DNA from: CAZWXH01 sp964637725
Lineage (GTDB): Bacteria; Bacillota_I; Bacilli_A; Erysipelotrichales; Coprobacillaceae
Reading direction: 5' to 3'
Length of the DNA: 21,465 nucleotides
Assembly (NCBI GenBank): GCA_964637725.1
Contig: CAZWXH010000021.1
Location: 1-21,465, forward strand
The notes beneath the pieces were generated by a model. That model searched no databases, was not told where the DNA came from, and saw only the letters and a list, made by a program, of their open reading frames with translations. Position numbers and translations under genes: made by a program. This document shows, piece after piece, positions 13,398-21,293 of the stretch; positions within the stretch are counted from its first letter, which is position 1; each line of letters opens with the position of its first letter.

Positions 13398-13427
13398 TTC
13401 ACATTGTGAGAGTTTTTATGTTATAAT
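13398..13427 (+). promoter_or_regulatory. Main ruvAB promoter (P2) with an overlapping dyad
   Basis: TTCACA (13398-13403, five of six matches) and TATAAT (13422-13427) are 18 bases apart, with TGT at 13419-13421 as an extended -10. The -35 box overlaps an 11-base perfect dyad TCACA-T-TGTGA (13399-13409), a position where a repressor could act. No consensus LexA box (GAAC-N4-GTTC) is present; the closest is GAATGAAACTTC at 13389-13400. Confidence 0.65.
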
Positions 13428-13457
13428 TATGATAAATGTGAGAAGAGGATGTTATAT

Positions 13458-14024
13458 ATGTATAGTTATATTAAAGGTTTAATTATTGATATGGCGAAGG
13501 ACCATATTGTTATTGATAATCAAGGAATTGGTTATCATGTCTATGTTTCTAATCCTTATCAATTTACTAAAGGGAAAGAAACATTAGTTTATGTTTATCA
13601 ACAAGTCAAAGAAGATGGTATTTTATTATTTGGTTTCTTAACTAAGGAAGAAAAAGAATTGTTTTTAAAGTTAATATTGGTTAAGGGGATTGGATGTAAA
13701 ACAGCTATTGGTATTTTAGCAACAGGTGAGGTAAATGCAATTATTCAAGCTATTGAAACAAAGAATATTACATATTTAAAGAAAATACCAGGTATTGGAC
13801 CAAAGGCTGCACAACAAATTGTTTTAGATTTACAAGGGAAGTTTAATGTTTCAGTAGGTGATACTATCTTAACTTCGGTTGAATTCGATGAAGCAATTGA
13901 TGTCTTAATTGCTTTAGGATATAGAAGACAAGAAGTTGATAAAGTTATGAATCAGTTAACTAGTGAGCAATTAGATACAAATGGATATGTTAAAAAAGCA
14001 TTAAGCTTATTAGTTAAAATATAA
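13458..14024 (+). CDS. ruvA: Holliday junction branch migration protein RuvA
   Basis: Tetrameric protein that binds Holliday junctions and positions the RuvB motors. The 188 residues have the N-terminal OB fold (MYSYIKGLIIDMAKDHIVID), two helix-hairpin-helix motifs, KGIGCKTAIGI (76-86) and PGIGPKAAQQI (111-121), and a C-terminal domain III (about 142-188) that contacts RuvB. It is slightly shorter than the usual 195-205. The ATG at 13449 directly abuts GAGG, so the ATG at 13458, 9 bases after it and at the family start, is chosen. ruvB follows after 11 bases. Confidence 0.94.
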   Translation: MYSYIKGLIIDMAKDHIVIDNQGIGYHVYVSNPYQFTKGKETLVYVYQQVKEDGILLFGFLTKEEKELFLKLILVKGIGCKTAIGILATGEVNAIIQAIETKNITYLKKIPGIGPKAAQQIVLDLQGKFNVSVGDTILTSVEFDEAIDVLIALGYRRQEVDKVMNQLTSEQLDTNGYVKKALSLLVKI

Positions 14025-14035
14025 AGGAGAAGACT

Positions 14036-15034
14036 ATGGATGATAATAATGATATTCTAGATGTGAATATACATAATGATGATGAAGAGAATCAACTTCG
14101 TCCTCAATCATTTGAAGAATATGTAGGACAAAATAGTTTGAAGAGTAATCTTAAGGTCTTTGTAGGGGCTGCTAAAATGCGAGATGAATCACTTGATCAT
14201 GTTTTATTGTATGGTCCTCCAGGACTTGGTAAAACAACAATGTCAATGATTATTGCTAATGAGATGGGAACACACCTTAAAGCCACTACAGGACCTAGTA
14301 TTGAAAAAACTGGTGATTTAGTAGCAATACTTACTGCTTTAGAACCTGGAGACGTTTTATTTATTGATGAAATACATCGATTAAATAAAATTGTTGAAGA
14401 AATTCTTTATCCAGCTATGGAAGATTTTTGTGTTGATGTTGTTATTGGGAAAGAAGCTTCAACACGTTCAGTAAGAATTGATTTACCTCCCTTTACTCTT
14501 GTCGGAGCAACAACAAGAGCAGGGGATTTATCAGCACCGCTTAGAGACCGCTTTGGTATCGTTTCAAAATTAGAGTACTATAATGAAGAAGAATTAATAA
14601 AGATTGTTGATCGTACAAGTCGTGTTTATCAATATGATATGGATAAAGAAGCAATCATGGAACTCGCTAAACGTTCAAGAGGAACACCACGTATTGCCAA
14701 TAGGTTGTTTAGAAGAGTTAGAGACTTTGCTCAGTATAATGGTGATGATATTATCACAAAAGACAGAACAATTGAGGCCTTACAACGATTAAAAGTTGAT
14801 GAACTTGGCTTAGATGATGTTGATCACAAATATATACTTGGTATTATTAATAGATTTAATGGTGGACCAGTAGGATTAGAAGCACTTGCTGCAAGTATAA
14901 GTGAAGAACCTATGACTTTAGAAGATGTTTATGAACCATATCTTCTTCAAACTGGTTTAATTAAAAGAACACCACGTGGACGTGTTGCAACTGAACTTGC
15001 ATATCAACATTTTAATATATCAAAAGAATCTTAG
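14036..15034 (+). CDS. ruvB: Holliday junction branch migration ATPase RuvB
   Basis: Hexameric AAA+ motor that drives branch migration with RuvA. The 332 residues contain Walker A GPPGLGKTT (60-68), Walker B FIDEIHRL (Asp111-Glu112), the sensor region LVGATTRAGDLSAPLRDRFG including the arginine finger, and a C-terminal winged helix with GGPVGLEALAASISEE and QTGLIKRTPRGRVAT. GGAGA lies 6-7 bases before the ATG. The final codons (Lys-Glu-Ser-stop) form the left arm and loop of a terminator, so the last residues are shaped by an RNA structure as well as by the protein. Confidence 0.96.
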   Translation: MDDNNDILDVNIHNDDEENQLRPQSFEEYVGQNSLKSNLKVFVGAAKMRDESLDHVLLYGPPGLGKTTMSMIIANEMGTHLKATTGPSIEKTGDLVAILTALEPGDVLFIDEIHRLNKIVEEILYPAMEDFCVDVVIGKEASTRSVRIDLPPFTLVGATTRAGDLSAPLRDRFGIVSKLEYYNEEELIKIVDRTSRVYQYDMDKEAIMELAKRSRGTPRIANRLFRRVRDFAQYNGDDIITKDRTIEALQRLKVDELGLDDVDHKYILGIINRFNGGPVGLEALAASISEEPMTLEDVYEPYLLQTGLIKRTPRGRVATELAYQHFNISKES

Positions 15035-15046
15035 GATTCTTTTTTT
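15022..15046 (+). terminator. Terminator built into the end of ruvB
   Basis: AAAAGAATC / GATTCTTTT forms a 9-bp stem with loop TTAG, and the T run reaches 15046. The left arm encodes the last residues of RuvB and the loop holds the TAG stop. comEA starts 19 bases after the hairpin, with no room for a normal promoter. Confidence 0.75.
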
Positions 15047-15064
15047 GTTTCGAAAGGACATTAT

Positions 15065-15538
15065 ATGAAGAAAAAATATCAAGCTATAGGTTTTGTTGTT
15101 TTGGTTATCTGTTCTGTTATCTATAATTATCAACAACCTGAAGTCACTAAAGAGTCTAAAGAGATGACTTCATTTGTTATTCTAGAAGGCGAATTTCTAA
15201 GAAATGGTAAGTATGAATTTGTTGGTGAAAAAAAGCTTCAAGATATTATTGAAGAAGTGGGAATTAGTGATAAAGCTAATTTAAATGCTTTATCACTTAA
15301 TGCTTTTGTAGAAGATGAATCACGAGTATATTTGCCAGCTAATCATTCATTGTCTATCTCTTTAAACAAAGCATCTAAAGAAGAATTTATGACAATTAAG
15401 GGAATAGGAGAAAAGACAGCTCAAAAAATTATTGATTATCGGAGTTTGCATAGATTTACATCAATTGAGGATATTATGAATGTGAGTGGAATTGGTGAGA
15501 AAACATATTTAAGATTGAGAGAGAACTTATGTTTATAA
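15065..15538 (+). CDS. comEA: Competence protein ComEA (DNA receptor for transformation)
   Basis: Membrane-anchored protein that binds double-stranded DNA outside the cell and passes it to ComEC. The 157 residues comprise a Lys-rich start and one membrane segment (about 6-21), an SLBB-like domain (about 35-91), a linker, and two helix-hairpin-helix motifs at the C-terminus: KGIGEKTAQKI (112-122) and SGIGEKTYLRL (141-151), preceded by LNKASKEEF. The domain order is that of Gram-positive ComEA. AAAGGA lies 8-9 bases before the ATG. Its 3' end overlaps comEC by 10 bases; comEB, which lies between in Bacillus, is missing. Confidence 0.92.
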   Translation: MKKKYQAIGFVVLVICSVIYNYQQPEVTKESKEMTSFVILEGEFLRNGKYEFVGEKKLQDIIEEVGISDKANLNALSLNAFVEDESRVYLPANHSLSISLNKASKEEFMTIKGIGEKTAQKIIDYRSLHRFTSIEDIMNVSGIGEKTYLRLRENLCL

Positions 15539-17520
15539 GATATCATCTCTTTTTTTATGCTGTTGGTTGTATTCTCATTATTTTATCAAGAATACTTCAT
15601 CCATTGTTTTATATATTTTTTATTATGTATATATTCTATATATCTTATCGCTTGAATCACCGTCATACTATCATGGTGATACTATTAAGTTTGTTATTGC
15701 TTAATATACCAACCCACCAAGAGATTAAGTTAGATAATAGAATGAGTGGAATAGTTGTTAAATTAAGTGAAAAATATTGTTTTGTAAAGACAAGTGAAAC
15801 GATAATAAAGTTATATCATGATGAGGAATTGAGCTATCAAGATAGAATAGAATGTATAATTGAGGAAATAGAGTTAAATGATAATCGTAATGATAATGCA
15901 TTTAATGAAAGATTATATCTGTATAGTCAAAAAGTCTATAATAAAGCAATAATGAAAGTATTAATCTCCAAGAAATCATCTCATTCATTGTATCACTTTA
16001 TTGAATCTCGTCTTTCATCAAATAAAGATATTGAAAATTATCAAAGACTTTTCTTGTTTGGTGAAAAAAGTGATGATATTCAAGAAGATTACCAACATTT
16101 ATCTCAACTTTCTATAGTTCACTTATTTGCATTGTCGGGAATGCACATTCATATATTATGCTTTATTTTAAAGAAATTATTTTGCTTAGTTTTAAATCCG
16201 AAACTTTCACTGTGGTTATCTTATTTATGTATTGGAGTCTATGTTTTCTCAATTCCAATGCAAGTTTCTTTATATAGAGCTTTCTTTGTTTTGATATTAT
16301 ATGAGCTTTTCAAAAGATGGTTTCATCAATTAGATATATTATCTTTTCTAGTTATAATTTCTCTATTTTATAACCCATATATTATTTATAATATATCTTT
16401 TGTCTTTTCTTACTTTATTTACTTTATTGTCCTTATAACAAAAAATCTGAAGTACTCTTCCTTGTTAATCTATGGATCAAGTATCCCAATTGTTTTATCA
16501 TTAAACTATCAAGTTCCTTTTGCAGCCTTCTTTTTAAGTCTATTAATGACTCCTTTTATTGAGTTATTATATGGACTTTGCGTATTTTCTGTTTTTATTC
16601 CATATTTGAATTATTTGATTTCTATATGTATTAATATCTTAAGAATGATTATCTCATTTATTGATTTCTGTAATACATTTTTCGTTTTTTCTAAACCAGA
16701 ACTATCTTTCATTGTTATGTTTTATATACTTTTCTTTGTGATTATTTATAGGCTTACTTTGAATAAGAAAGTTTTTAAAAATGTTTTAATGCTTTTTTGT
16801 TTTATGATATCTTTTTTCTTTTATAGTACTTATAAGATATATGGTGAGATAACTATGATTGATGTTGGACAAGGAGATTGTACACTCATTCGATTACCTA
16901 TGAATAGAGGGAATATACTGATTGATACAGGTGGTAATAAAGATTATGATTTAGCAACTCATACAATTATTCCTTATTTAAAGTCCATCGGTATTCATTC
17001 TTTAGATTATGTTTATATATCTCATAGCGATTTTGATCATTCAGGAGCTCTTGAGTCTTTAAGTCAAAATTTTAAAATAGGACAGATCATTAATGATTAT
17101 GAAGAATATAGAGAAATAGGTAATATGAAAATAACTATGTTAAAGACAGAGAATCATTATTCTGATGTTAATGATCAGTCTTTGATTATGAAGGTAGATA
17201 TTGAGGATTTTTCTATTCTTTTTACAGGTGATATTTCTATAAATGTAGAAAAAGAATTAAAAGATAAATATCAAAAACTAGATATTGATATATTAAAAGT
17301 ATCACATCATGGAAGTGCGACATCTTCATCAACATCTTTATTTAATCTCATTCAACCCGAAGTCGCAATGATAGGTGTAAAAGAGAACAATCTTTATCGT
17401 CATCCTTCTATTGAGGTTATTGAGCGACTAGAGCGTAAGAATATAAAGATATTAAGAACAGATCTTGATGGAATGTTTCATATTCGTTTTTATGGAAAAT
17501 CTCGTTACATTTTTAGATGA
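15529..17520 (+). CDS. comEC: ComEC/Rec2 DNA uptake channel
   Basis: Polytopic membrane protein that carries single-stranded DNA across the membrane in transformation. The 663 residues begin with two hydrophobic segments and a soluble OB-like region, then the Competence domain with many membrane spans starting around LFALSGMHIHIL (LSGMHI 202-207). From about residue 443 comes a metallo-beta-lactamase domain: MIDVGQGDCTLIRLP, ILIDTGG, HSDFDH (His499, Asp501, Asp503, His504), LFTGDI and VSHHGSA (His593-His594). The metal-binding residues look complete, so the nuclease-like domain is probably active. It is a little shorter than many homologues (700-780). Start codon lies in the end of comEA with only a weak GAGAGAG. 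The holA promoter lies over its stop. Confidence 0.94.
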   Translation: MFIRYHLFFYAVGCILIILSRILHPLFYIFFIMYIFYISYRLNHRHTIMVILLSLLLLNIPTHQEIKLDNRMSGIVVKLSEKYCFVKTSETIIKLYHDEELSYQDRIECIIEEIELNDNRNDNAFNERLYLYSQKVYNKAIMKVLISKKSSHSLYHFIESRLSSNKDIENYQRLFLFGEKSDDIQEDYQHLSQLSIVHLFALSGMHIHILCFILKKLFCLVLNPKLSLWLSYLCIGVYVFSIPMQVSLYRAFFVLILYELFKRWFHQLDILSFLVIISLFYNPYIIYNISFVFSYFIYFIVLITKNLKYSSLLIYGSSIPIVLSLNYQVPFAAFFLSLLMTPFIELLYGLCVFSVFIPYLNYLISICINILRMIISFIDFCNTFFVFSKPELSFIVMFYILFFVIIYRLTLNKKVFKNVLMLFCFMISFFFYSTYKIYGEITMIDVGQGDCTLIRLPMNRGNILIDTGGNKDYDLATHTIIPYLKSIGIHSLDYVYISHSDFDHSGALESLSQNFKIGQIINDYEEYREIGNMKITMLKTENHYSDVNDQSLIMKVDIEDFSILFTGDISINVEKELKDKYQKLDIDILKVSHHGSATSSSTSLFNLIQPEVAMIGVKENNLYRHPSIEVIERLERKNIKILRTDLDGMFHIRFYGKSRYIFR

Positions 17521-17532
17521 TTCATGTATAAT
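17504..17532 (+). promoter_or_regulatory. Probable promoter of holA in the end of comEC
   Basis: GTTACA (17504-17509, four of six) and a perfect TATAAT (17527-17532) are 17 bases apart, spanning the comEC stop. Transcription would start about 15 bases before the holA start, leaving just the strong ribosome binding site. It would free holA-sdaA-hemW from comEC expression. Confidence 0.5.
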
Positions 17533-17553
17533 AGAAAAGTGGAGGTGGCGTAT

Positions 17554-18519
17554 ATGAATTATGTAATTTATGGAGATGAGAGACTTTTAATGCAACAAAA
17601 ATTATCTTCATTAAAAAAAGAATATCATATTTGTGAAGAAGATATGAATATTATAACTTATTGGTGTCACGAAACTCCAATGTCTAGTATTATAGAAGAT
17701 GCTTTAACTCCACCTTTTTTAAGTGAATACAAAATGATTGTTGTAAAAAACCCATTGTTTTTAACAACAGCTAAACAAAAGGATACAAGTGAAGAAGATA
17801 TAAAGATGTTTATGGATTATCTTTCAAAAGAGAACCCGACAACTATACTTGTTATATATCATGACCAAAGAAATTTTGATGAACGTAAAAAAATAGTAAA
17901 AGAGTTAAAAAAGGAAGTTGAGTTCTTTGATATTTCTAAAGTTGATAATCAACAATTATATAGATCTACACATCAAGCAATAAAAGCAAGAGGATGTGAA
18001 ATAGACGAAAATGCGTTACAATTATTTTTATCGCGTATGCCTAATGATTTATTAGAAATATCCCAAGAAGTGAATAAATTATGTTTATATACAAAACATA
18101 TTACTATGGAATCTATTGATTTATTAGTAACCAAACAAGTTGAAGAAAATGTTTTTGAATTAACGAAAGCAATTTTAAATAAAGAAACGAAAGAATGTAT
18201 TCAAATATATAAAGATTTAATTATAAACAATGAAGAACCAATAAAGCTTATTGTTTTAATAGCGAATTCATTAAGATTATTATACCAAGTTAAAGTTTTA
18301 GATAGAAAAGGGTATAATGATCAAGAGATTGCTAAAAAGTTAAGTTTAAATCCATATCGTCTAAGATATATTAGACAAGATGGGAAAGATTATGAAATCA
18401 AAGAGTTATTACAAAAATTAGATGAACTATCTTCTTTGGATGTTGATATCAAAACAGGGAAGATTGATCGTTTCAAAGGATTGGAGTTATTTTTAATAAG
18501 AATTGGAGGTCAAAAATAA
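17554..18519 (+). CDS. holA: DNA polymerase III subunit delta
   Basis: Clamp-loader subunit that opens the sliding clamp during replication. The 321 residues match the HolA family in length and pattern: start MNYVIYGDERLLMQQKLSSL, FLSEYKMIVVKNP, TILVIYHDQ in the AAA-like fold, FLSRMPNDLLEISQEVNKLCLY, VEENVFELTKAILN, and the C-terminal LSLNPYRLRYI. There is no Walker A, as expected for delta. The open frame reaches back to 17524, but the ATG at 17554 has GGAGGTGG 5-8 bases upstream. The position after comEC is conserved in Firmicutes; the divergent rpsT often found next is absent. The stop overlaps the sdaA start (TAATG). Confidence 0.9.
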   Translation: MNYVIYGDERLLMQQKLSSLKKEYHICEEDMNIITYWCHETPMSSIIEDALTPPFLSEYKMIVVKNPLFLTTAKQKDTSEEDIKMFMDYLSKENPTTILVIYHDQRNFDERKKIVKELKKEVEFFDISKVDNQQLYRSTHQAIKARGCEIDENALQLFLSRMPNDLLEISQEVNKLCLYTKHITMESIDLLVTKQVEENVFELTKAILNKETKECIQIYKDLIINNEEPIKLIVLIANSLRLLYQVKVLDRKGYNDQEIAKKLSLNPYRLRYIRQDGKDYEIKELLQKLDELSSLDVDIKTGKIDRFKGLELFLIRIGGQK

Positions 18520-19724
18520 TGGAATCATTAAGAGAATTATATAAAATAGGAGTTGGTCCTTCGTCTTCTCATACTATGGGACCTCAAAGAGCTTCAATAA
18601 AAATAAAAGAGATGTATCCTGAAGCACATCGTTTTCATGTTGACTTATATGGATCATTGTCTTTAACGGGGAAGGGACATTTAACTGATTATATTATCAA
18701 AAAAACAATGGATGATAAGCCTGTGAGTTTTTCATTTAAGAGTGATTCATTGCCATATCATCCAAATGGAATGATTTTTCATGTCTTTGATCAACATGAT
18801 CAAGAGATAAAAGCTATTGAAGTATATTCTATTGGAGGAGGTTCTATCGTCTTTAAAGGTGATATGGAAACTCAACCAAAAAAAGTTTATGCTTTATCAA
18901 CAATGGATCATATTTTGAAATATGTTGAAGAACAAGGAATATCATTATATGAATATATTTTAGAAAATGAAGATGAAAATATTGAAAAATATTTGGAAAC
19001 AGTTCTTCTTGCTATGTTTCAATGTATTGAAAGAGGATTAAAAAAAGAAGGAATCATTCATGGAAAACTGAAACTGAAGAGGGTTGCGAAATCAATGTAT
19101 CAACATGCTCAAAATACTCGTAGAGAATCAGATCGTGAACGTTTATTTATAGCTAGTTATGCATATGCGGTTTCTGAAGAGAATGCTGATGGTGGAGAGA
19201 TTGTTACGGCGCCAACTTGTGGGGCAAGTGGAATCGTACCAGCTGTTTTATATTATTGTTATAAACAATTACATGTAGAAATGAAAGATTTAATAAAAGC
19301 ATTAGCAATTGGTGGACTATTTGGCAATGTCGTCAAAACAAATGCCACTATTTCTGGTGCTGATGGTGGTTGCCAAGCAGAGGTAGGAACAGCATGTGCA
19401 ATGGCATCTGCATCACTTGCGTGGGTGTATGAACTTAATAACTCATTGATTGAATATGCTGCTGAAATGGGATTGGAACATAATTTGGGTTTAACTTGTG
19501 ATCCAGTTGGAGGTTATGTTCAAATTCCTTGTATTGAAAGAAATGGTTATGGTTCTCTAAGAGCTTTAGATGCCGCAATGATGGCTAAACAACTTGGGTA
19601 TATGCGTAAAAATAAAGTCTCTTTTGATACGATAGTACGTGTTATGAAAGAGACAGGTAAGGATTTATCAAGTGCATATAAAGAAACATCATTGGGTGGA
19701 CTCGCAAAGGAATTCGGATTATGA
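18519..19724 (+). CDS. sdaA: L-serine ammonia-lyase (serine dehydratase), single-chain iron-sulfur type
   Basis: Converts L-serine to pyruvate and ammonia using a [4Fe-4S] cluster rather than pyridoxal phosphate. The 401 residues fuse the beta domain (YKIGVGPSSSHTMGPQRAS, 9-25) with the alpha domain (GGEIVTAPTCGASGIVPAV, ATISGADGGCQAEVG, LTCDPVGGYVQIPCIERNG). Cys285, Cys327 and Cys338 are spaced C-x41-C-x10-C, the cluster-ligand pattern of E. coli SdaA. Bacillus has the two domains as separate genes (sdaAA/sdaAB). Its ATG overlaps the holA stop, with GGAGG 9 bases upstream. It has no metabolic link with its neighbours; its insertion into the holA-hemW block appears to be lineage-specific (inference). 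Confidence 0.93.
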   Translation: MESLRELYKIGVGPSSSHTMGPQRASIKIKEMYPEAHRFHVDLYGSLSLTGKGHLTDYIIKKTMDDKPVSFSFKSDSLPYHPNGMIFHVFDQHDQEIKAIEVYSIGGGSIVFKGDMETQPKKVYALSTMDHILKYVEEQGISLYEYILENEDENIEKYLETVLLAMFQCIERGLKKEGIIHGKLKLKRVAKSMYQHAQNTRRESDRERLFIASYAYAVSEENADGGEIVTAPTCGASGIVPAVLYYCYKQLHVEMKDLIKALAIGGLFGNVVKTNATISGADGGCQAEVGTACAMASASLAWVYELNNSLIEYAAEMGLEHNLGLTCDPVGGYVQIPCIERNGYGSLRALDAAMMAKQLGYMRKNKVSFDTIVRVMKETGKDLSSAYKETSLGGLAKEFGL

Positions 19725-20815
19725 TGAAATCTTTATATGTTCATATTCCTTTTTGTGATCATATTTGTACATACTGTGATTTCTGCAAAGTATTTTATAA
19801 TAAAGGATGGGCTGATCAATATCTTGATGCCCTTTCTTTTGAAATAGAAGATAAAGAAATAATTGGAGATTATGATACTGTTTATATTGGTGGAGGAACA
19901 CCTAGTTCTTTATCTTATCAACAATTAGAACGATTATTAAAGTTGTTACAAACTTTTGTAGTTAATGTCAAAGAATATACTATTGAGGTTAATCCTGAAT
20001 CTTTGGATGAAGAGAAACTAGACTTAATTATAAAATATGGTGTCAATCGTTTAAGTATAGGGGTGCAAAGCTTTCAAGATGATTTATTAAAAACAATAAA
20101 TCGTCACCATTCTTCTATGCAAGCATTAATATTAATTAATAAAGCAAAAGAAAAGGGCATTAATGATATTAATATAGACTTGATTTATGGATTACCAAAT
20201 CAAAGTTTAGATGATGTCGAAAGAGACATCTTAATTATCAATGATTTAAATATCTCACACATATCTGTTTATTCTTTAATCTTAGAGGAACATACAATTT
20301 TAGGTAATCAACACTATAAACCTCTCAGTGATGAAGATGATGCTGATTGGTATCATCGAATCAATGATATGCTTGAAGAAAATGGCTTTTTGCATTATGA
20401 AGTGAGTAACTATTACAAAGACAAACCATCACTTCATAATCTTATGTATTGGCAATATCAAGATTATCAAGGAATAGGGTTGTCGGCTCATTCACTAGTA
20501 AGAGGACATCGAATAGAGAATACCAAAAGCTTAACTCAATATTTTAATCATCAATACTTGGAAAATGATTGTGAGTTATCTATGAAAGATCAATTATTTG
20601 AAAAGATTATGATGGGCTTAAGATTAACAAAAGGAATTTCAATTAAAGAAATAAATGATATGTACCATATAGATTTTGAAAAACTATATAAAAATGTGAC
20701 TGATAAGTATATACAAATGAATATGTTAGAAAAAAAAGATGGCTATCTTAGAACCACAAGCTTAGGAATGGATTATTTAAACACTATTCTGATTGGCTTT
20801 ATGGATGATAAATAG
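19721..20815 (+). CDS. hemW: Radical SAM protein HemW (coproporphyrinogen oxidase-like heme chaperone)
   Basis: Radical SAM protein of the HemN superfamily. The 364 residues begin with YVHIPFCDHICTYCDF, placing the cluster ligands at Cys12, Cys16 and Cys19 (CxxxCxxC). HemN proper has a further Cys two residues on (CxC); here the next Cys is three on (Cys22), so this is the HemW type, a heme-binding chaperone and not a coproporphyrinogen dehydrogenase. Other motifs are YIGGGTPSSL, VNPESLDEEKLDLI, RLSIGVQSFQDD, INIDLIYGLPNQ and GIGLSAHS. Starts ATG-ATG overlap the sdaA stop, with AAAGGA 9 bases before the first. In many Firmicutes hrcA-grpE-dnaK follow; here the operon ends. No heme gene is in the window. 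Confidence 0.92.
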   Translation: MMKSLYVHIPFCDHICTYCDFCKVFYNKGWADQYLDALSFEIEDKEIIGDYDTVYIGGGTPSSLSYQQLERLLKLLQTFVVNVKEYTIEVNPESLDEEKLDLIIKYGVNRLSIGVQSFQDDLLKTINRHHSSMQALILINKAKEKGINDINIDLIYGLPNQSLDDVERDILIINDLNISHISVYSLILEEHTILGNQHYKPLSDEDDADWYHRINDMLEENGFLHYEVSNYYKDKPSLHNLMYWQYQDYQGIGLSAHSLVRGHRIENTKSLTQYFNHQYLENDCELSMKDQLFEKIMMGLRLTKGISIKEINDMYHIDFEKLYKNVTDKYIQMNMLEKKDGYLRTTSLGMDYLNTILIGFMDDK

Positions 20816-20827
20816 TCATCTTTTTTT
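20804..20827 (+). terminator. Probable terminator after hemW
   Basis: GATGAT / GTCATC (one T-G pair) with loop AAATA and seven T after it (20821-20827). The hemW stop TAG straddles loop and right arm. The short stem makes this weaker than the other terminators here. Confidence 0.6.
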
Positions 20828-20861
20828 AATTTAAGTGTAATATTCTTGATATTGAAAGAGT

Positions 20862-20890
20862 TTGCATTAAAAACAGTGATTTGCTACAAT
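20862..20890 (+). promoter_or_regulatory. Promoter of the small membrane protein gene
   Basis: TTGCAT (20862-20867), exactly 17 bases, then TACAAT (20885-20890), with TGC at 20882-20884 as an extended -10. The leader from about 20897 to 20957 is AT-rich with no strong fold seen. Confidence 0.7.
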
Positions 20891-20957
20891 TAAATAAAGA
20901 ATAAATATTTTGTTAGATGGGTTGATGTTAAATACTAAAATTAAGGAGAAAAATAAT

Positions 20958-21293
20958 ATGAACAGTCCTAAAATGACGACATTACTTATTTGGATTTATT
21001 TTAGTTTGATGATGTTTGCTGCTATTGGAGAATTCAATTTATCTTTTATGGAGAGTTATATGATACTGCCATTTATTATTTTATTTATAGGGGGAGTCTA
21101 TTTACCAAATAGTTGGTTTTATTATATCACAGGAGTTTTAACTGGAGTTCTTGTTTTTATCCCTATGATTACTAATATTTTCTTTCACTCTCAAAATTTA
21201 ATTGCATTAATGTTTGATGGACTATTATCGCTATTTTTACTATTATATTACGGCTATAAAATGTGCAAAAAGAAAGGTTTTATCATTAAATAA
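20958..21293 (+). CDS. Small integral membrane protein of unknown function
   Basis: I do not recognise this 111-residue protein. It has about four hydrophobic segments (roughly 9-28, 33-49, 53-75 and 80-99), a short polar start (MNSPKMTTLL) and a basic end (KMCKKKG with IIK). There is an acidic Glu in the first loop (IGEFNLSF). No signature motif is visible. The open frame extends to 20910, but the ATG at 20958 has AAGGAGA 8 bases upstream and begins just before the first membrane segment. It has its own promoter and is separated from hemW by a terminator, so it is an independent gene. Base use is like its neighbours. Confidence 0.7.
   Translation: MNSPKMTTLLIWIYFSLMMFAAIGEFNLSFMESYMILPFIILFIGGVYLPNSWFYYITGVLTGVLVFIPMITNIFFHSQNLIALMFDGLLSLFLLLYYGYKMCKKKGFIIK

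Noticed and set aside
13389..13400. GAATGAAACTTC as a LexA (SOS) box upstream of ruvA
   Set aside because: Consensus GAAC-N4-GTTC is broken at both inner positions; match is no better than expected in AT-rich DNA.
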